From NCBI GenBank assembly GCA_026397725.1, contig JAPLUI010000323.1, positions 55,164-119,163 on the forward strand: a DNA stretch of 64,000 bases. Direction: 5' to 3'. Position numbers and translations under genes: made by a program. The DNA comes from Verrucomicrobiota bacterium (lineage in GTDB: Bacteria; Verrucomicrobiota; Verrucomicrobiia; Verrucomicrobiales; Akkermansiaceae). This document shows, piece by piece, positions 53,645-61,459 of this stretch. How positions within the stretch are numbered: the stretch's first letter is position 1; each line of letters opens with the position of its first letter. The notes under the pieces were generated by a model, which searched no databases, was not told the origin of the DNA, and saw only the letters and a program-made list of their open reading frames with translations.

Positions 53645-54553
53645 ATGAATTCGCTCCTTGACCTGATTTTCCGTCTCGACTGCTGGCTGCTGCTGGCGCC
53701 GCTGTTGCCGGGCCTCATCAACAAAGTGAAAGCCTGGGTGGCGGGGCGCCGCGGCCCGCCGGTCCTGCAACTCTACTACGACCTCGCCCGCTTGTGGAAA
53801 AAGGGGGTGGTGATGAGCACCCTCGCCTCGCCCGCATTCGTGATCCTGCCCGCCGTGACCTGGGTGGCCTTGCTCGGTGCGGCAATGTTGATGCCGCTCG
53901 GACCGTTAGGGGCGAGCCTGAGTTTTCGTGGGGACGCGTTGCTGATGCTTTACCTGCTGGCGCTCGGCCGGTTCTGCACGGCCTGGGCCGCGATGGAAAC
54001 CGGCTCGGCATTCGAGGGCATGGGCGCGGTGCGGGAGGTCAGTTATGCGGTGCTCGCCGAAGCGGCGATGATTGCCGCCGTGCTCGCGCTCTGCCTCCAA
54101 AGCGGGACCATTTCGCTGGTCACGATGCTCGCCCCGGCGATGGGGGCCAGCGCGGCGCTGCTGGCAGTGGGCTTGTTCATCGTGCTGCTGGCGGAAAACT
54201 GCCGGGTGCCGTTCGATGACCCTAACACCCATCTCGAACTGACCATGATCCACGAGGTGATGGTGTTGGACCACAGTGGCCCGCCGCTGGCCGTGATCCT
54301 GCACGGGGCCTCGATGAAACTCCTGCTGTTCGCGGTTTTGTTAGTGCAGGCGGTGGTGCCAATGGGCCAGCTCAAGCCGCTCGCCGCCGCCGGGGTGTTG
54401 GCGGGAGGCGTGCTGAGCGTGACCGTGGGCGTCGGCCTGGTGGAGTCGCTGCTGGCACGCTTTGCCTTTCGCCGCGTGCCGTTGCTGCTCACCACGGCCT
54501 TTCTGTTGTGCCTGTTTGCGCTGCTGGTGGCATGGGAAGGAGGCCCGTCATGA
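53645..54553 (+). CDS. NuoH/HyfC-like membrane subunit
   Basis: A 302-residue subunit with about eight helices, like NuoH of complex I and HyfC/EchB of group 4 hydrogenases. The conserved ENCRVPFDDPNTHLELTMIH motif near the quinone/redox interface is present. It anchors the soluble redox module to the membrane. ATG at 53645; it overlaps the next gene by 4 bases. Confidence 0.9.
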   Translation: MNSLLDLIFRLDCWLLLAPLLPGLINKVKAWVAGRRGPPVLQLYYDLARLWKKGVVMSTLASPAFVILPAVTWVALLGAAMLMPLGPLGASLSFRGDALLMLYLLALGRFCTAWAAMETGSAFEGMGAVREVSYAVLAEAAMIAAVLALCLQSGTISLVTMLAPAMGASAALLAVGLFIVLLAENCRVPFDDPNTHLELTMIHEVMVLDHSGPPLAVILHGASMKLLLFAVLLVQAVVPMGQLKPLAAAGVLAGGVLSVTVGVGLVESLLARFAFRRVPLLLTTAFLLCLFALLVAWEGGPS

Positions 54554-55194
54554 TGAACTCCAACCTCAACCTGCTCATCGGGCTGGCGATGGGACTCAAT
54601 CTGCTGGCGCTTGGCACGAGTCGGCTGCCGGCGCTGATCCGCGCGATGTCGGCGCAGGGCGTCATCCTTGGCGTGATGCCGGTGCTGATGGAGCATGAGC
54701 CCGACTGGCGGGTGCTGCTGGTGGCGCTGGCGACGATCAGCGGGAAGGGCCTGTTGATTCCCGGGTTGTTGCGGCGGGCGATGCGGACGGTGCAAATCGA
54801 CCGCGAGCTGGAACCGCTGATCGGGTTTGTGCCGTCGCTGCTGTTAGGCGCGGGCGGCACCATGGCGGCGTTGGCGCTGACGCATTTGTTGCCGTTGCTG
54901 CCGGAGCATGCGGGCTCGCTGCTGGTGCCGGGCGCGCTGGCCACCGTGCTCACCGGTTTCATCCTGCTGATCGGGCGCACCAAGGCCATCTCGCAGGTGT
55001 GCGGGTATTTGATTCTTGAGAACGGCATCTATCTTTTCGGTCTGTTGCTCATCCATGCGATGCCGCTGCTGGTGGAGGCCGGCGTGCTGCTCGATCTAAC
55101 GGTCGGGGTGTTCATCATCGGCATCATTGTGGATCGCATCCAACGCGCGTTCGATTCGCTCGACACCCGCAAACTCACCGCCCTTCACGAATGA
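54550..55194 (+). CDS. HyfE-like membrane subunit
   Basis: A 214-residue hydrophobic protein with about six helices, similar to HyfE of hydrogenase-4 (NuoK-like C-terminal part, LILENGIYLFGLLLIH). It overlaps both neighbours by 4 bases. HyfE is typical of the extended hydrogenase-4-like membrane arm. Confidence 0.82.
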   Translation: MMNSNLNLLIGLAMGLNLLALGTSRLPALIRAMSAQGVILGVMPVLMEHEPDWRVLLVALATISGKGLLIPGLLRRAMRTVQIDRELEPLIGFVPSLLLGAGGTMAALALTHLLPLLPEHAGSLLVPGALATVLTGFILLIGRTKAISQVCGYLILENGIYLFGLLLIHAMPLLVEAGVLLDLTVGVFIIGIIVDRIQRAFDSLDTRKLTALHE

Positions 55195-56633
55195 AATCGC
55201 TCCTCCTCATCCTGGTGCCACTGGTGGCGGCCGCACTGGCACTGCTCTGGCCGTGCGGCCGCAGCCGCCCGTGGTTCCTGCCGGTCGTGGGCAGCATTCA
55301 TGCCGTGCTGGCGGGCTGGTTGTTTTTCGAGCCGCCGGCGGTGGACCCGGACGCGTGGCTGGCCTTTGATCCGCTGGCCCGGGCGGTGTTGCCGGTGGTG
55401 TCGTTGTTGTTTCTCGTTTGTGCATGGTATGGCGTGACCTATCTGCGGATCCGCGCCGAGCGGCCCAACCGCATTTTCATTGCGGCGCTGCTGGCGGTGC
55501 TGGGGCTGTTGAGCGCGGGCCATCAAGCCCGGCATCTCGGCTTGCTGTGGATTTTCACGGAAGCGGTCACGCTCGCCGCGGTGCCGTTGTTGCACTTCAA
55601 CGGCACGCCACGGGCCTTCGAGGCGACTTGGAAATACCTGCTGGTCGGCGGCACCGGCATCGCGCTGTCGTTGTTAGGTTCGCTGTGCCTCGGCTATGCC
55701 TCGCTGTATGGCGGCGGGGATGGGCATCTGACCTTTGTGGCGCTGCTGGCACAGGGTGCGGGCTTGTCGCGGCCGTGGGTGCTCATCGCGTGGGTTTTGT
55801 TGTTAGTCGGTTACGGCACCAAGATGGGTCTGGCGCCGATGCACACCTGGAAGCCGGAAGCGTACGGTGAGGCGCCGGCCATGGTGGGGGCGATTCTGGC
55901 GGGTGGGGTGACCTCGGTGGCGTTCACGGCCATCCTGCGGGTGCGGGCGGTGGTCGGGGCGGCGGGGGCAGGGCCGATTGCCGATCACACGCTGCTGGCC
56001 ATCGGTTTGTTCTCGATGCTGGTGGCGGCCTTGTTTTTGTTAGGCACGCGCGATTTCAAGCGGATGCTGGCGTATTCCAGCGTCGAGCACATGGGCATCC
56101 TCACCCTCGGCGCGTCGCTGGGGCGGGCGGGGGTGGCGGCGGCCCTGTTTCACGTGTGGACCAACGGCCTAACCAAAGGCACGCTGTTTCTGAGCGCCGG
56201 CAACCTCCGGCGGGCCGCCGGGTCACCCTCGATGGACGACGTGCGCGGCATGAGCGTGCTCACGCCACGCTCGGCGGCGATCTTCGTCACCGGCATGTTT
56301 GCCGTCACCGCCTGCCCGCCCTTCGGCCCGTTTTTCAGCGAGCTTAAAGTGCTGCGGGCCGCGCTGGAAACCGGGCATGGCCTGGCCACCGCGATGTTTC
56401 TCGGCTGCCTGTTGCTGGCGTTTTTCGGACTGACCCGGGTGGTCTTCGGGATCGTGGACGGCCGGCCGCGCACGGCGGCCAAGGCGGGCAGCAAGCGCTT
56501 TGTGGAAACCGCAGGCGTGATCCTGCCGCCGCTGGTGCTGCTCGGCTTGTCGCTGTGGCTCGGGTTGTTCACCCCGCGCGTGCTAACCGAGGCCTGGTCG
56601 GCCGCAGTCGCCCAACTTTTCCCCACCCCATGA
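55191..56633 (+). CDS. HyfF/NuoL-type antiporter subunit
   Basis: A 480-residue membrane protein of the NuoL/M/N/Mrp antiporter family. It keeps the essential glutamate in WIFTEAVTLAAVP, the lysine in GTKMGLAPMHTWKPEAYGEA and the broken-helix region of proton or sodium pumping subunits. It is the only antiporter-like subunit in this operon, whereas hydrogenase-4 has several. It overlaps the next gene by 4 bases. Confidence 0.88.
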   Translation: MKSLLLILVPLVAAALALLWPCGRSRPWFLPVVGSIHAVLAGWLFFEPPAVDPDAWLAFDPLARAVLPVVSLLFLVCAWYGVTYLRIRAERPNRIFIAALLAVLGLLSAGHQARHLGLLWIFTEAVTLAAVPLLHFNGTPRAFEATWKYLLVGGTGIALSLLGSLCLGYASLYGGGDGHLTFVALLAQGAGLSRPWVLIAWVLLLVGYGTKMGLAPMHTWKPEAYGEAPAMVGAILAGGVTSVAFTAILRVRAVVGAAGAGPIADHTLLAIGLFSMLVAALFLLGTRDFKRMLAYSSVEHMGILTLGASLGRAGVAAALFHVWTNGLTKGTLFLSAGNLRRAAGSPSMDDVRGMSVLTPRSAAIFVTGMFAVTACPPFGPFFSELKVLRAALETGHGLATAMFLGCLLLAFFGLTRVVFGIVDGRPRTAAKAGSKRFVETAGVILPPLVLLGLSLWLGLFTPRVLTEAWSAAVAQLFPTP

Positions 56634-58114
56634 GCGCCGCCACACCGTTTGCCCCGTTAGCCAATGCCACCAGCCTGCCGTGGGCGGATGTGCCGGGGTG
56701 GCCGGTGGCGGATTTCATCCGGGCCACGGGTGCCGAGATCACGCGCGGGGCCCGGCTCTGCTCGCTGTTTGGGGTGGCGGCTGACGGTGATGGCACCCAC
56801 TTGGTGGCGGTGCTCGCGTTTGATACCGACAGCACCCTTGCCGTCGGCCGCAGCACGCCATTCACCGGCGCGTTTCCGTCGCTCACCGTGACCCATCCGC
56901 AAGCGCACCTGTTTGAGCGCGAAGTCTGGGAACAGCACGGTCTAACACCCACCGGCCATCCGTGGCTCAAACCGGTGCGGCGCACGGCTGGCAACGCGCC
57001 CGCCAACGGCGAGTTCTTCCGCGTCGATGGCGGCGAAATCCACGAGGTCGCGGTCGGCCCGGTCCACGCCGGCATCATCGAACCGGGCCACTTCCGCTTC
57101 CAATGCGCGGGCGAGGAAGTGCTGCATCTGGAAATCGCGCTCGGCTATCAGCATCGCGGCATTGAAGAGGCGCTCGGCGGGGGCCCGCATCGTGCGACGA
57201 TGCTCCAAATGGAAACCATCGCCGGGGATACGAGCATCGCCCACGCGACGGCGTATGCGACCGTCATGGAGGCGCTCGCGGCAACCGAGGCCCCGCTGCG
57301 GGCACAGTGGCTGCGGGCCGTCGCCCTCGAACTCGAACGCCTCGCCAATCACACTGGCGACCTCGGCGCGCTCGCCAACGACGTCGCGTTTCTGCCCACT
57401 TCGTCAGCCTGCGGCAAACTCCGCGGCGATTTCCTGAATCTAACAGCATTGCTGTGCGGCAACCGGTTCGGTCGCGGCCTGGTGCGGCCGGGCGGCTGCC
57501 GCCACGACCTCGAACCCGCCCGCGCCGCGCAATTGTTAGAACGTTTGGCACCCGCGCTGGCCGATACCGCACAGGCCATCGGGTGGTTGTGGGATTCCGC
57601 CTCGGTCCGCTCGCGCTTTGAAAACGTCGGCACCGTGTTCCCGGTGCAGGCCACCGAACTCGGCTTGGTGGGGCCGGCGGCCCGCGCCTGCGGCCTGGTG
57701 CGCGATGTGCGCTACGATCATGCGAGCGGCTGGCATCGTTTCGCCCAGGCCCCGGTGACGGTGTGGCCCGGTGGCGATGTGTTTGCCCGCGCCCGAGTGC
57801 GCTCGTTAGAGATCCAGCGCTCGGGTGAGTTCCTGCGCGACCAAGTCCCCTCCCCGCCCGAGGGCGAACTGCACGACGACCTCGCGGCCCCCGCGCCCGA
57901 CACGCTGGCCGTGGCCCTCGTCGAAGGCTGGCGCGGCGAGGTCTGCCATGTCGCTCTAACCGATTCCGCCGGACGTTTCCGCCGCTACAAGATCACGGAT
58001 CCGTCGTTCCACAACTGGAGCGGCCTCGCCCTCGCCCTGCGCGGCACCGCGATCTCGGATTTTCCCATCTGCAACAAGAGCTTCAACCTCTCCTACTGCG
58101 GCTTCGATCTCTAA
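56630..58114 (+). CDS. Group 4 hydrogenase-related large subunit without the N-terminal Ni ligands
   Basis: A 494-residue NuoCD/HyfG-like protein. The N-terminal ~150 residues are NuoC-like and the rest NuoD-like (LGYQHRGIEEAL). Where true hydrogenases have ER.CG.C, this has METIAGDTSIAH, so both cysteines are absent. At the C-terminus DPC..C is replaced by DFPICNKSFNLSYCGFDL. The pattern fits energy-converting hydrogenase-related (Ehr) complexes, which do not make hydrogen. Their electron acceptor is unclear. The gene sits between HyfF- and HyfI-like genes. Confidence 0.88.
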   Translation: MSAATPFAPLANATSLPWADVPGWPVADFIRATGAEITRGARLCSLFGVAADGDGTHLVAVLAFDTDSTLAVGRSTPFTGAFPSLTVTHPQAHLFEREVWEQHGLTPTGHPWLKPVRRTAGNAPANGEFFRVDGGEIHEVAVGPVHAGIIEPGHFRFQCAGEEVLHLEIALGYQHRGIEEALGGGPHRATMLQMETIAGDTSIAHATAYATVMEALAATEAPLRAQWLRAVALELERLANHTGDLGALANDVAFLPTSSACGKLRGDFLNLTALLCGNRFGRGLVRPGGCRHDLEPARAAQLLERLAPALADTAQAIGWLWDSASVRSRFENVGTVFPVQATELGLVGPAARACGLVRDVRYDHASGWHRFAQAPVTVWPGGDVFARARVRSLEIQRSGEFLRDQVPSPPEGELHDDLAAPAPDTLAVALVEGWRGEVCHVALTDSAGRFRRYKITDPSFHNWSGLALALRGTAISDFPICNKSFNLSYCGFDL

Positions 58115-58129
58115 CCGAAACTCGGCGTC

Positions 58130-58924
58130 ATGTTCATCCACGATACCCTCCTCCATCGCCTCAAACGCGGCTGCGAGACCATGGCCTATCCGAAAGGTCC
58201 GGCCCCCGCGCTGCCCGAGCGCCACGGCGGCACGCTCCAGGTGGACGCCGCCAAGTGCCCTGACGGCTGCAGCGCCTGCGTGTCGCCGTGTCCGACCCAA
58301 GCCATCACCCGCGACCTCGGCAACCCCGTGATCCTGGACCTCGGCCGCTGTGTTTTCTGCGCCGCCTGCGTTGAGGCTTGTCCTGAACAGGCGATCACAC
58401 AGACCGGCGACCACCGGATGGCCGTGCGCCGCCGCGATGACCTCGTGCTCGGCGAAGCGGGCCTCGAACAAATCCGCCTCGCCACCGCCCTCGACGCGAA
58501 ACTCCGCAGACTCTTCGGCCGCTCGCTGCGCCTGCGCCAGGTCAGCGCCGGCGGCTGCAACGCCTGCGAAGCCGACACCAACGTGCTCGGCACCATCGGC
58601 TGGGACCTCAGTCGCTTCGGCATTCAGTTCGTCGCCTCGCCGCGCCATGCCGACGGCCTGCTCATCACCGGCCCCGTGACCAAGGGCATGGAACTGGCGC
58701 TGCAAAAAACCTACGACGCCGTGCCGGGCCCGAAAATCGTCATCGCCGTGGGTGCCTGCGCGATTTCCGGCGGCCCGTTCGTCGGCCATCCCCAGGTCCA
58801 CAACGGTGCCGCCGCTCTGGTGCCGGTCGATCTCTACATTCCCGGTTGCCCGCCGCATCCGCTGACCATCCTCGATGGCTTGCTGCGCTTGTTGAAGCGG
58901 CTGGGAAACGAGGACCGGCAATGA
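58130..58924 (+). CDS. Ferredoxin - NuoB (HyfI)-like fusion subunit
   Basis: A 264-residue subunit. Residues ~35-95 are a two-cluster ferredoxin domain (CPDGCSACVSPCP, CVFCAACVEACP), and the rest is NuoB/HyfI-like with the cluster N2 cysteines in GGCNACE, GACAISGG and GCPPHP. In hydrogenase-4 the HyfH and HyfI proteins are separate; here they are joined. It should pass electrons from a soluble donor to the large subunit. It ends the operon. Confidence 0.88.
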   Translation: MFIHDTLLHRLKRGCETMAYPKGPAPALPERHGGTLQVDAAKCPDGCSACVSPCPTQAITRDLGNPVILDLGRCVFCAACVEACPEQAITQTGDHRMAVRRRDDLVLGEAGLEQIRLATALDAKLRRLFGRSLRLRQVSAGGCNACEADTNVLGTIGWDLSRFGIQFVASPRHADGLLITGPVTKGMELALQKTYDAVPGPKIVIAVGACAISGGPFVGHPQVHNGAAALVPVDLYIPGCPPHPLTILDGLLRLLKRLGNEDRQ

Positions 58925-59190
58925 TGGACGGGAGCCCGGGCCGCCGCATTTGCAAGGGGTGTGGGCGTCCCGCCCCCATTTGACAATGGGACGCGAAAGA
59001 GATCTTGGCGACGCCTCCTCACTTTCTCCCCCCATTGGCCCATGTGGGCGAGACGCCCACGCTCCTTGAATGTGGACACCACGCCCACTAACCGCCAATG
59101 ACCATGAGGATTTTCGGCCCTCCTCTCACTCATCGGCTTGCTCCAAATCGAATCCTCCCAAGCCGCCCTGCCTCAGCCCGGAAAAAAAAC
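58925..59190. repeat. Intergenic hairpins, distant R1-type repeat
   Basis: About 265 bases with inverted pairs (CCCATTTGACAATGGG, GTGGGCGAGACGCCCAC) and a CCACGCCCACTAACCGCCAATG end that echoes the R1 family in reverse order. No gene. Confidence 0.6.
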
Positions 59191-59226
59191 ATTGAAACCC
59201 GATCAAGGCCAGTTAAGGCTTTCGGC

Positions 59227-59292
59227 ATGAGCACCGCTACGCTTTCCGCCATGGGCCGGTTGGTCAATGCCATTCTGGAGGATCACTCGTGA
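59227..59292 (+). pseudogene. Truncated AbrB antitoxin copy
   Basis: MSTATLSAMGRLVNAILEDHS and a stop. The first eight residues and the ~40 upstream bases match the intact AbrB-type gene at 60227 (MSTATLSAKGQLVIPSRF). It is probably a duplicate whose end was cut when the ORF6N gene was joined; its stop overlaps the ORF6N start. Confidence 0.7.
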
Positions 59293-59645
59293 ACGGCCAA
59301 GCTGTGACACAAGTGGTTCCCATTGAGCGGGTGGAGAACCTGATCTGTCTCGAGCGGGGCGAGAAAGTGCTGCTGGACGCCGATCTGGCAATGCTTTACG
59401 GCGTCGAAACCAAAGCTCTTAACCGTGCGGTGAAACGCAATCGAAGCCGGTTTCCGCAGGACTTCACCTTCCTACTGACGCCTGAAGAGGCTGACAACTT
59501 GAGGTGCCAAAGTGGCACCTCAAGTTCCGGGTATGGCGGACGCCGCTACCGCCCTTACGCTTTCACCGAGCAGGGCGTGGCCATGCTCTCCAGCGTGTTG
59601 CCGGCCTCTGACTCCCGAACCGCCCTAAGCGCCCCCCATGACTGA
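59289..59645 (+). CDS. ORF6N-domain protein, C-terminally truncated
   Basis: A 118-residue protein with the ORF6N domain of phage antirepressor-like proteins (LLDADLAMLYGVETKALNRA, FTEQGVAMLSSVL). It stops soon after GVAMLSSVL, where relatives continue ~80 residues. Codons for NLRCQSGTSS fall on the palindrome at 59496-59526. It overlaps the next ORF6N gene by 8 bases. Confidence 0.75.
   Translation: MNGQAVTQVVPIERVENLICLERGEKVLLDADLAMLYGVETKALNRAVKRNRSRFPQDFTFLLTPEEADNLRCQSGTSSSGYGGRRYRPYAFTEQGVAMLSSVLPASDSRTALSAPHD
59496..59526. repeat. Intragenic palindrome P1 in ORF6N copy 1
   Basis: AACTTGAGGTGCCA - AAG - TGGCACCTCAAGTT: perfect 14-bp arms around a 3-base centre. It matches P2 and P3 in position relative to the ORF6N domain. 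Confidence 0.95.
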
Positions 59646-60195
59646 CCCGCCACCGCTGCTTCAACCCGCGCAAATCGAACAGGCCATCCTGCTCATTCGT
59701 GGCCAGCGGGTGATGCTGGACCGCGATCTGGCCGCGCTCTACGGCGTCGAGACCAAGAACTTGAACAAAGCCGTCCAGCGCAATCCCGACCGCTTCCCGG
59801 CCGATTTCATGTTCCAGCTTACGGCGGACGAGGCGGAATGTTTAAGGTTCCAATATGGAACCTTAAAGCGCGGCCAGCATTTCAAGTACTTGCCGCATGT
59901 CTTCACGCAGGAGGGCGTCGCCATGCTGTCGAGCGTGCTTCGCAGCCCTCGCGCCGTTCAGGTCAACATCACCATCATGCGGGTATTCGTGCGCTTGCGC
60001 GAGACGCTCGCCCTCCACACGGAACTCGCTCACAAACTGGCCGAGATGGAGCGCAAGATCGAAGGCCACGACACCAGTATCTGCACGTTGTTCGACGCCA
60101 TCGATCAACTCACCACCCCACCCTCCCAACTGCCCCGCGAAATCGGCTTCCATGTCAAGGACGCCCCCAAACCCTACCGCGTGAAAAAACATTGA
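59638..60195 (+). CDS. ORF6N-domain protein, full length
   Basis: A 185-residue protein. The ORF6N domain spans ~10-100 (MLDRDLAALYGVETKNLNKA, FTQEGVAMLSSVLRS), followed by a helical region (MRVFVRLRETLALHTELAHK, residues ~115-160). Relatives in phages and near toxin-antitoxin genes probably bind DNA. Codons for LRFQYGTLK lie on the palindrome at 59841-59867. It ends RVKKH, 31 bases before the AbrB-type gene. Confidence 0.88.
   Translation: MTDPPPLLQPAQIEQAILLIRGQRVMLDRDLAALYGVETKNLNKAVQRNPDRFPADFMFQLTADEAECLRFQYGTLKRGQHFKYLPHVFTQEGVAMLSSVLRSPRAVQVNITIMRVFVRLRETLALHTELAHKLAEMERKIEGHDTSICTLFDAIDQLTTPPSQLPREIGFHVKDAPKPYRVKKH
59841..59867. repeat. Intragenic palindrome P2 in ORF6N copy 2
   Basis: TTTAAGGTTCCA - ATA - TGGAACCTTAAA: perfect 12-bp arms around a 3-base centre, at the same protein position as P1 and P3 but different in sequence. 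Confidence 0.95.
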
Positions 60196-60226
60196 ATCCC
60201 GGCTTAAGCCAGGTAAGACTTTCGAA

Positions 60227-60475
60227 ATGAGCACCGCAACGCTTTCCGCCAAAGGCCAGTTGGTCATCCCCAGCCGGTTCCGCAAGGCCCTGCATCTCCA
60301 GCCGGGCGACAGGGTTTCGTTTGCCATCGAGGGAGAGAAACTCGTCATGCAGTGTCACCAACCCAAGCCCGCCAAATTGGTAGAGAAGAACGGTCGTAAA
60401 GTCCTGGTCGCTCCGCCCGGAGCCCCGCCGATGACTCTCGAGGTGGTCAAGGCTCTCCTGGCCGACTTCCCATGA
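60227..60475 (+). CDS. AbrB/SpoVT-type antitoxin
   Basis: An 82-residue protein starting MSTATLSAKGQLVIPSRFRK, a swapped-hairpin AbrB-type antitoxin (VapB-like). The C-terminal part (PPMTLEVVKALLADFP) should bind the toxin. Its stop overlaps the PIN gene by 4 bases. The upstream ~40 bases and first codons are duplicated at 59190-59260. Confidence 0.88.
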   Translation: MSTATLSAKGQLVIPSRFRKALHLQPGDRVSFAIEGEKLVMQCHQPKPAKLVEKNGRKVLVAPPGAPPMTLEVVKALLADFP

Positions 60476-60867
60476 GCCATCTGCTTGACGTCAACTTTCT
60501 GCTGGTCTGCGGGTGGAATTCGCACGCGAGGCACGCGACGGCTCGCGCTTGGCTGGAGGCCCAGTCCGCCTTCACCCTCTGCCCGCTCTCCGAGTTGAGC
60601 TTCCTTCGCGTCAGCCTGACTCCTGGCTATCGGGCGACATTCGCGGACGCCCAGGCGGCCCTGGCCAACCTCACCTCGCGCAAGCAGGCCCGCTTCGTCA
60701 GCGCGGACCTTTCCGCCGCCAACCTGTCCGCCCTCACCAGCCATGCCGACGTCACCGATGCGTATTTCGTCGAACTCGCGCGTGCCCACGGCCTCAAACT
60801 CGCCACCCTGGACGAAGACCTCTGCCGAAAGTCGTGGGCTGCTGGCATCGCGGAAAACCCGCTGTGA
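60472..60867 (+). CDS. PIN-domain toxin (VapC-like)
   Basis: A 131-residue PIN nuclease. LLDVNFLLV holds the first acidic residue, SELSFLRVS the second, and VTDAYFVELARAHGLKLATLDEDL the rest of the acidic cluster. It probably cuts RNA and is held by the AbrB-type antitoxin just upstream, with which it is coupled. No lesion is visible. Confidence 0.88.
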   Translation: MSHLLDVNFLLVCGWNSHARHATARAWLEAQSAFTLCPLSELSFLRVSLTPGYRATFADAQAALANLTSRKQARFVSADLSAANLSALTSHADVTDAYFVELARAHGLKLATLDEDLCRKSWAAGIAENPL

Positions 60868-60876
60868 TCAACCGCC

Positions 60877-61168
60877 ATGAGCACCGAATTCCCATCCGAC
60901 CTGAACTTGAAGTCGCAAATTGCGACTTCAAGTTTCGGACACGGCGGGCGCAGGAAACTCCCCTACGCCTTCACCGAGCACGGCGCCATCATGGCCTCCA
61001 ACGTCCTCAACAGTCGGCAGGCCACGCAGATGAGTGTCTTTGTCGTGCGGGCCTTTGTGAAGAATGTATTCCTCAGCCACTCCGCCAAGGACAAAGCCGT
61101 CGTCCGCCCGCTGGCGGAGCGCATGTGGCAGGACGCGCCAAAGTTGTGGTCCGATGAATGGAAAATCC
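60877..61168 (+). pseudogene. ORF6N remnant fused to a TIR-domain start
   Basis: The frame begins MSTEFPSDLNLKSQIATSSF, loses most of the ORF6N N-terminus, keeps AFTEHGAIMASNVLNSRQAT and VVRAFV, then continues NVFLSHSAKDKAVVRPLAER and KLWSDEWKIP. The latter is the start of a TIR domain. A repeat element (61170-61257) cuts it off. Both domains are partial, so this is a remnant. Confidence 0.75.
60904..60934. repeat. Intragenic palindrome P3 in ORF6N copy 3
   Basis: AACTTGAAGTCGCA - AAT - TGCGACTTCAAGTT: perfect 14-bp arms around a 3-base centre, coding for NLKSQIATSS, the same protein position as P1 and P2. Confidence 0.95.
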
Positions 61169-61169
61169 C

Positions 61170-61257
61170 TGTAGCGGCGGTCTGTGACCGTCGCAAGTAT
61201 CAGCGAGGCTCACAACCGGAGCGAAGCGGAGATGGCCAACGGCAAAGCGCCGCTACA
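61170..61257. repeat. Short inverted-repeat element, copy 2
   Basis: An 88-bp element with the same 10-bp inverted ends (TGTAGCGGCG, CGCCGCTACA) and inner GTCTGTGAC as the copy at 22666-22777. It interrupts the TIR remnant. Confidence 0.85.
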
Positions 61258-61459
61258 ACAGCGACGATCGAGGCATGGCCGAGCAACCGGACCAGCTTCG
61301 CGGGTATCATCAATAATCGGTGATCTGTGGGCAGGAAAACTCGATCCCTACAAGCAGCAGTGACCTGGCGCGTCGTTGACCCAAACCACACGTCAGACAA
61401 TTTTGGATAATAGGAGGCTCCCGTTTTTTCAGGCGGTGCAGTACCGGATACCTGAGAGA
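61258..61459. other. Intergenic, nothing recognised
   Basis: About 200 bases behind the repeat element. It may hold further decayed TIR-gene sequence, but no frame is convincing. Confidence 0.35.

Noticed and set aside
52891..58924. A working [NiFe] hydrogenase
   Set aside because: The large subunit lacks the N-terminal CxxC nickel ligands and has an altered C-terminal motif, so hydrogen chemistry is unlikely.
57956..59098. A 380-codon minus-strand frame across the hydrogenase-like genes
   Set aside because: It is antisense to clear NuoCD- and NuoB-like genes, with no domain of its own.
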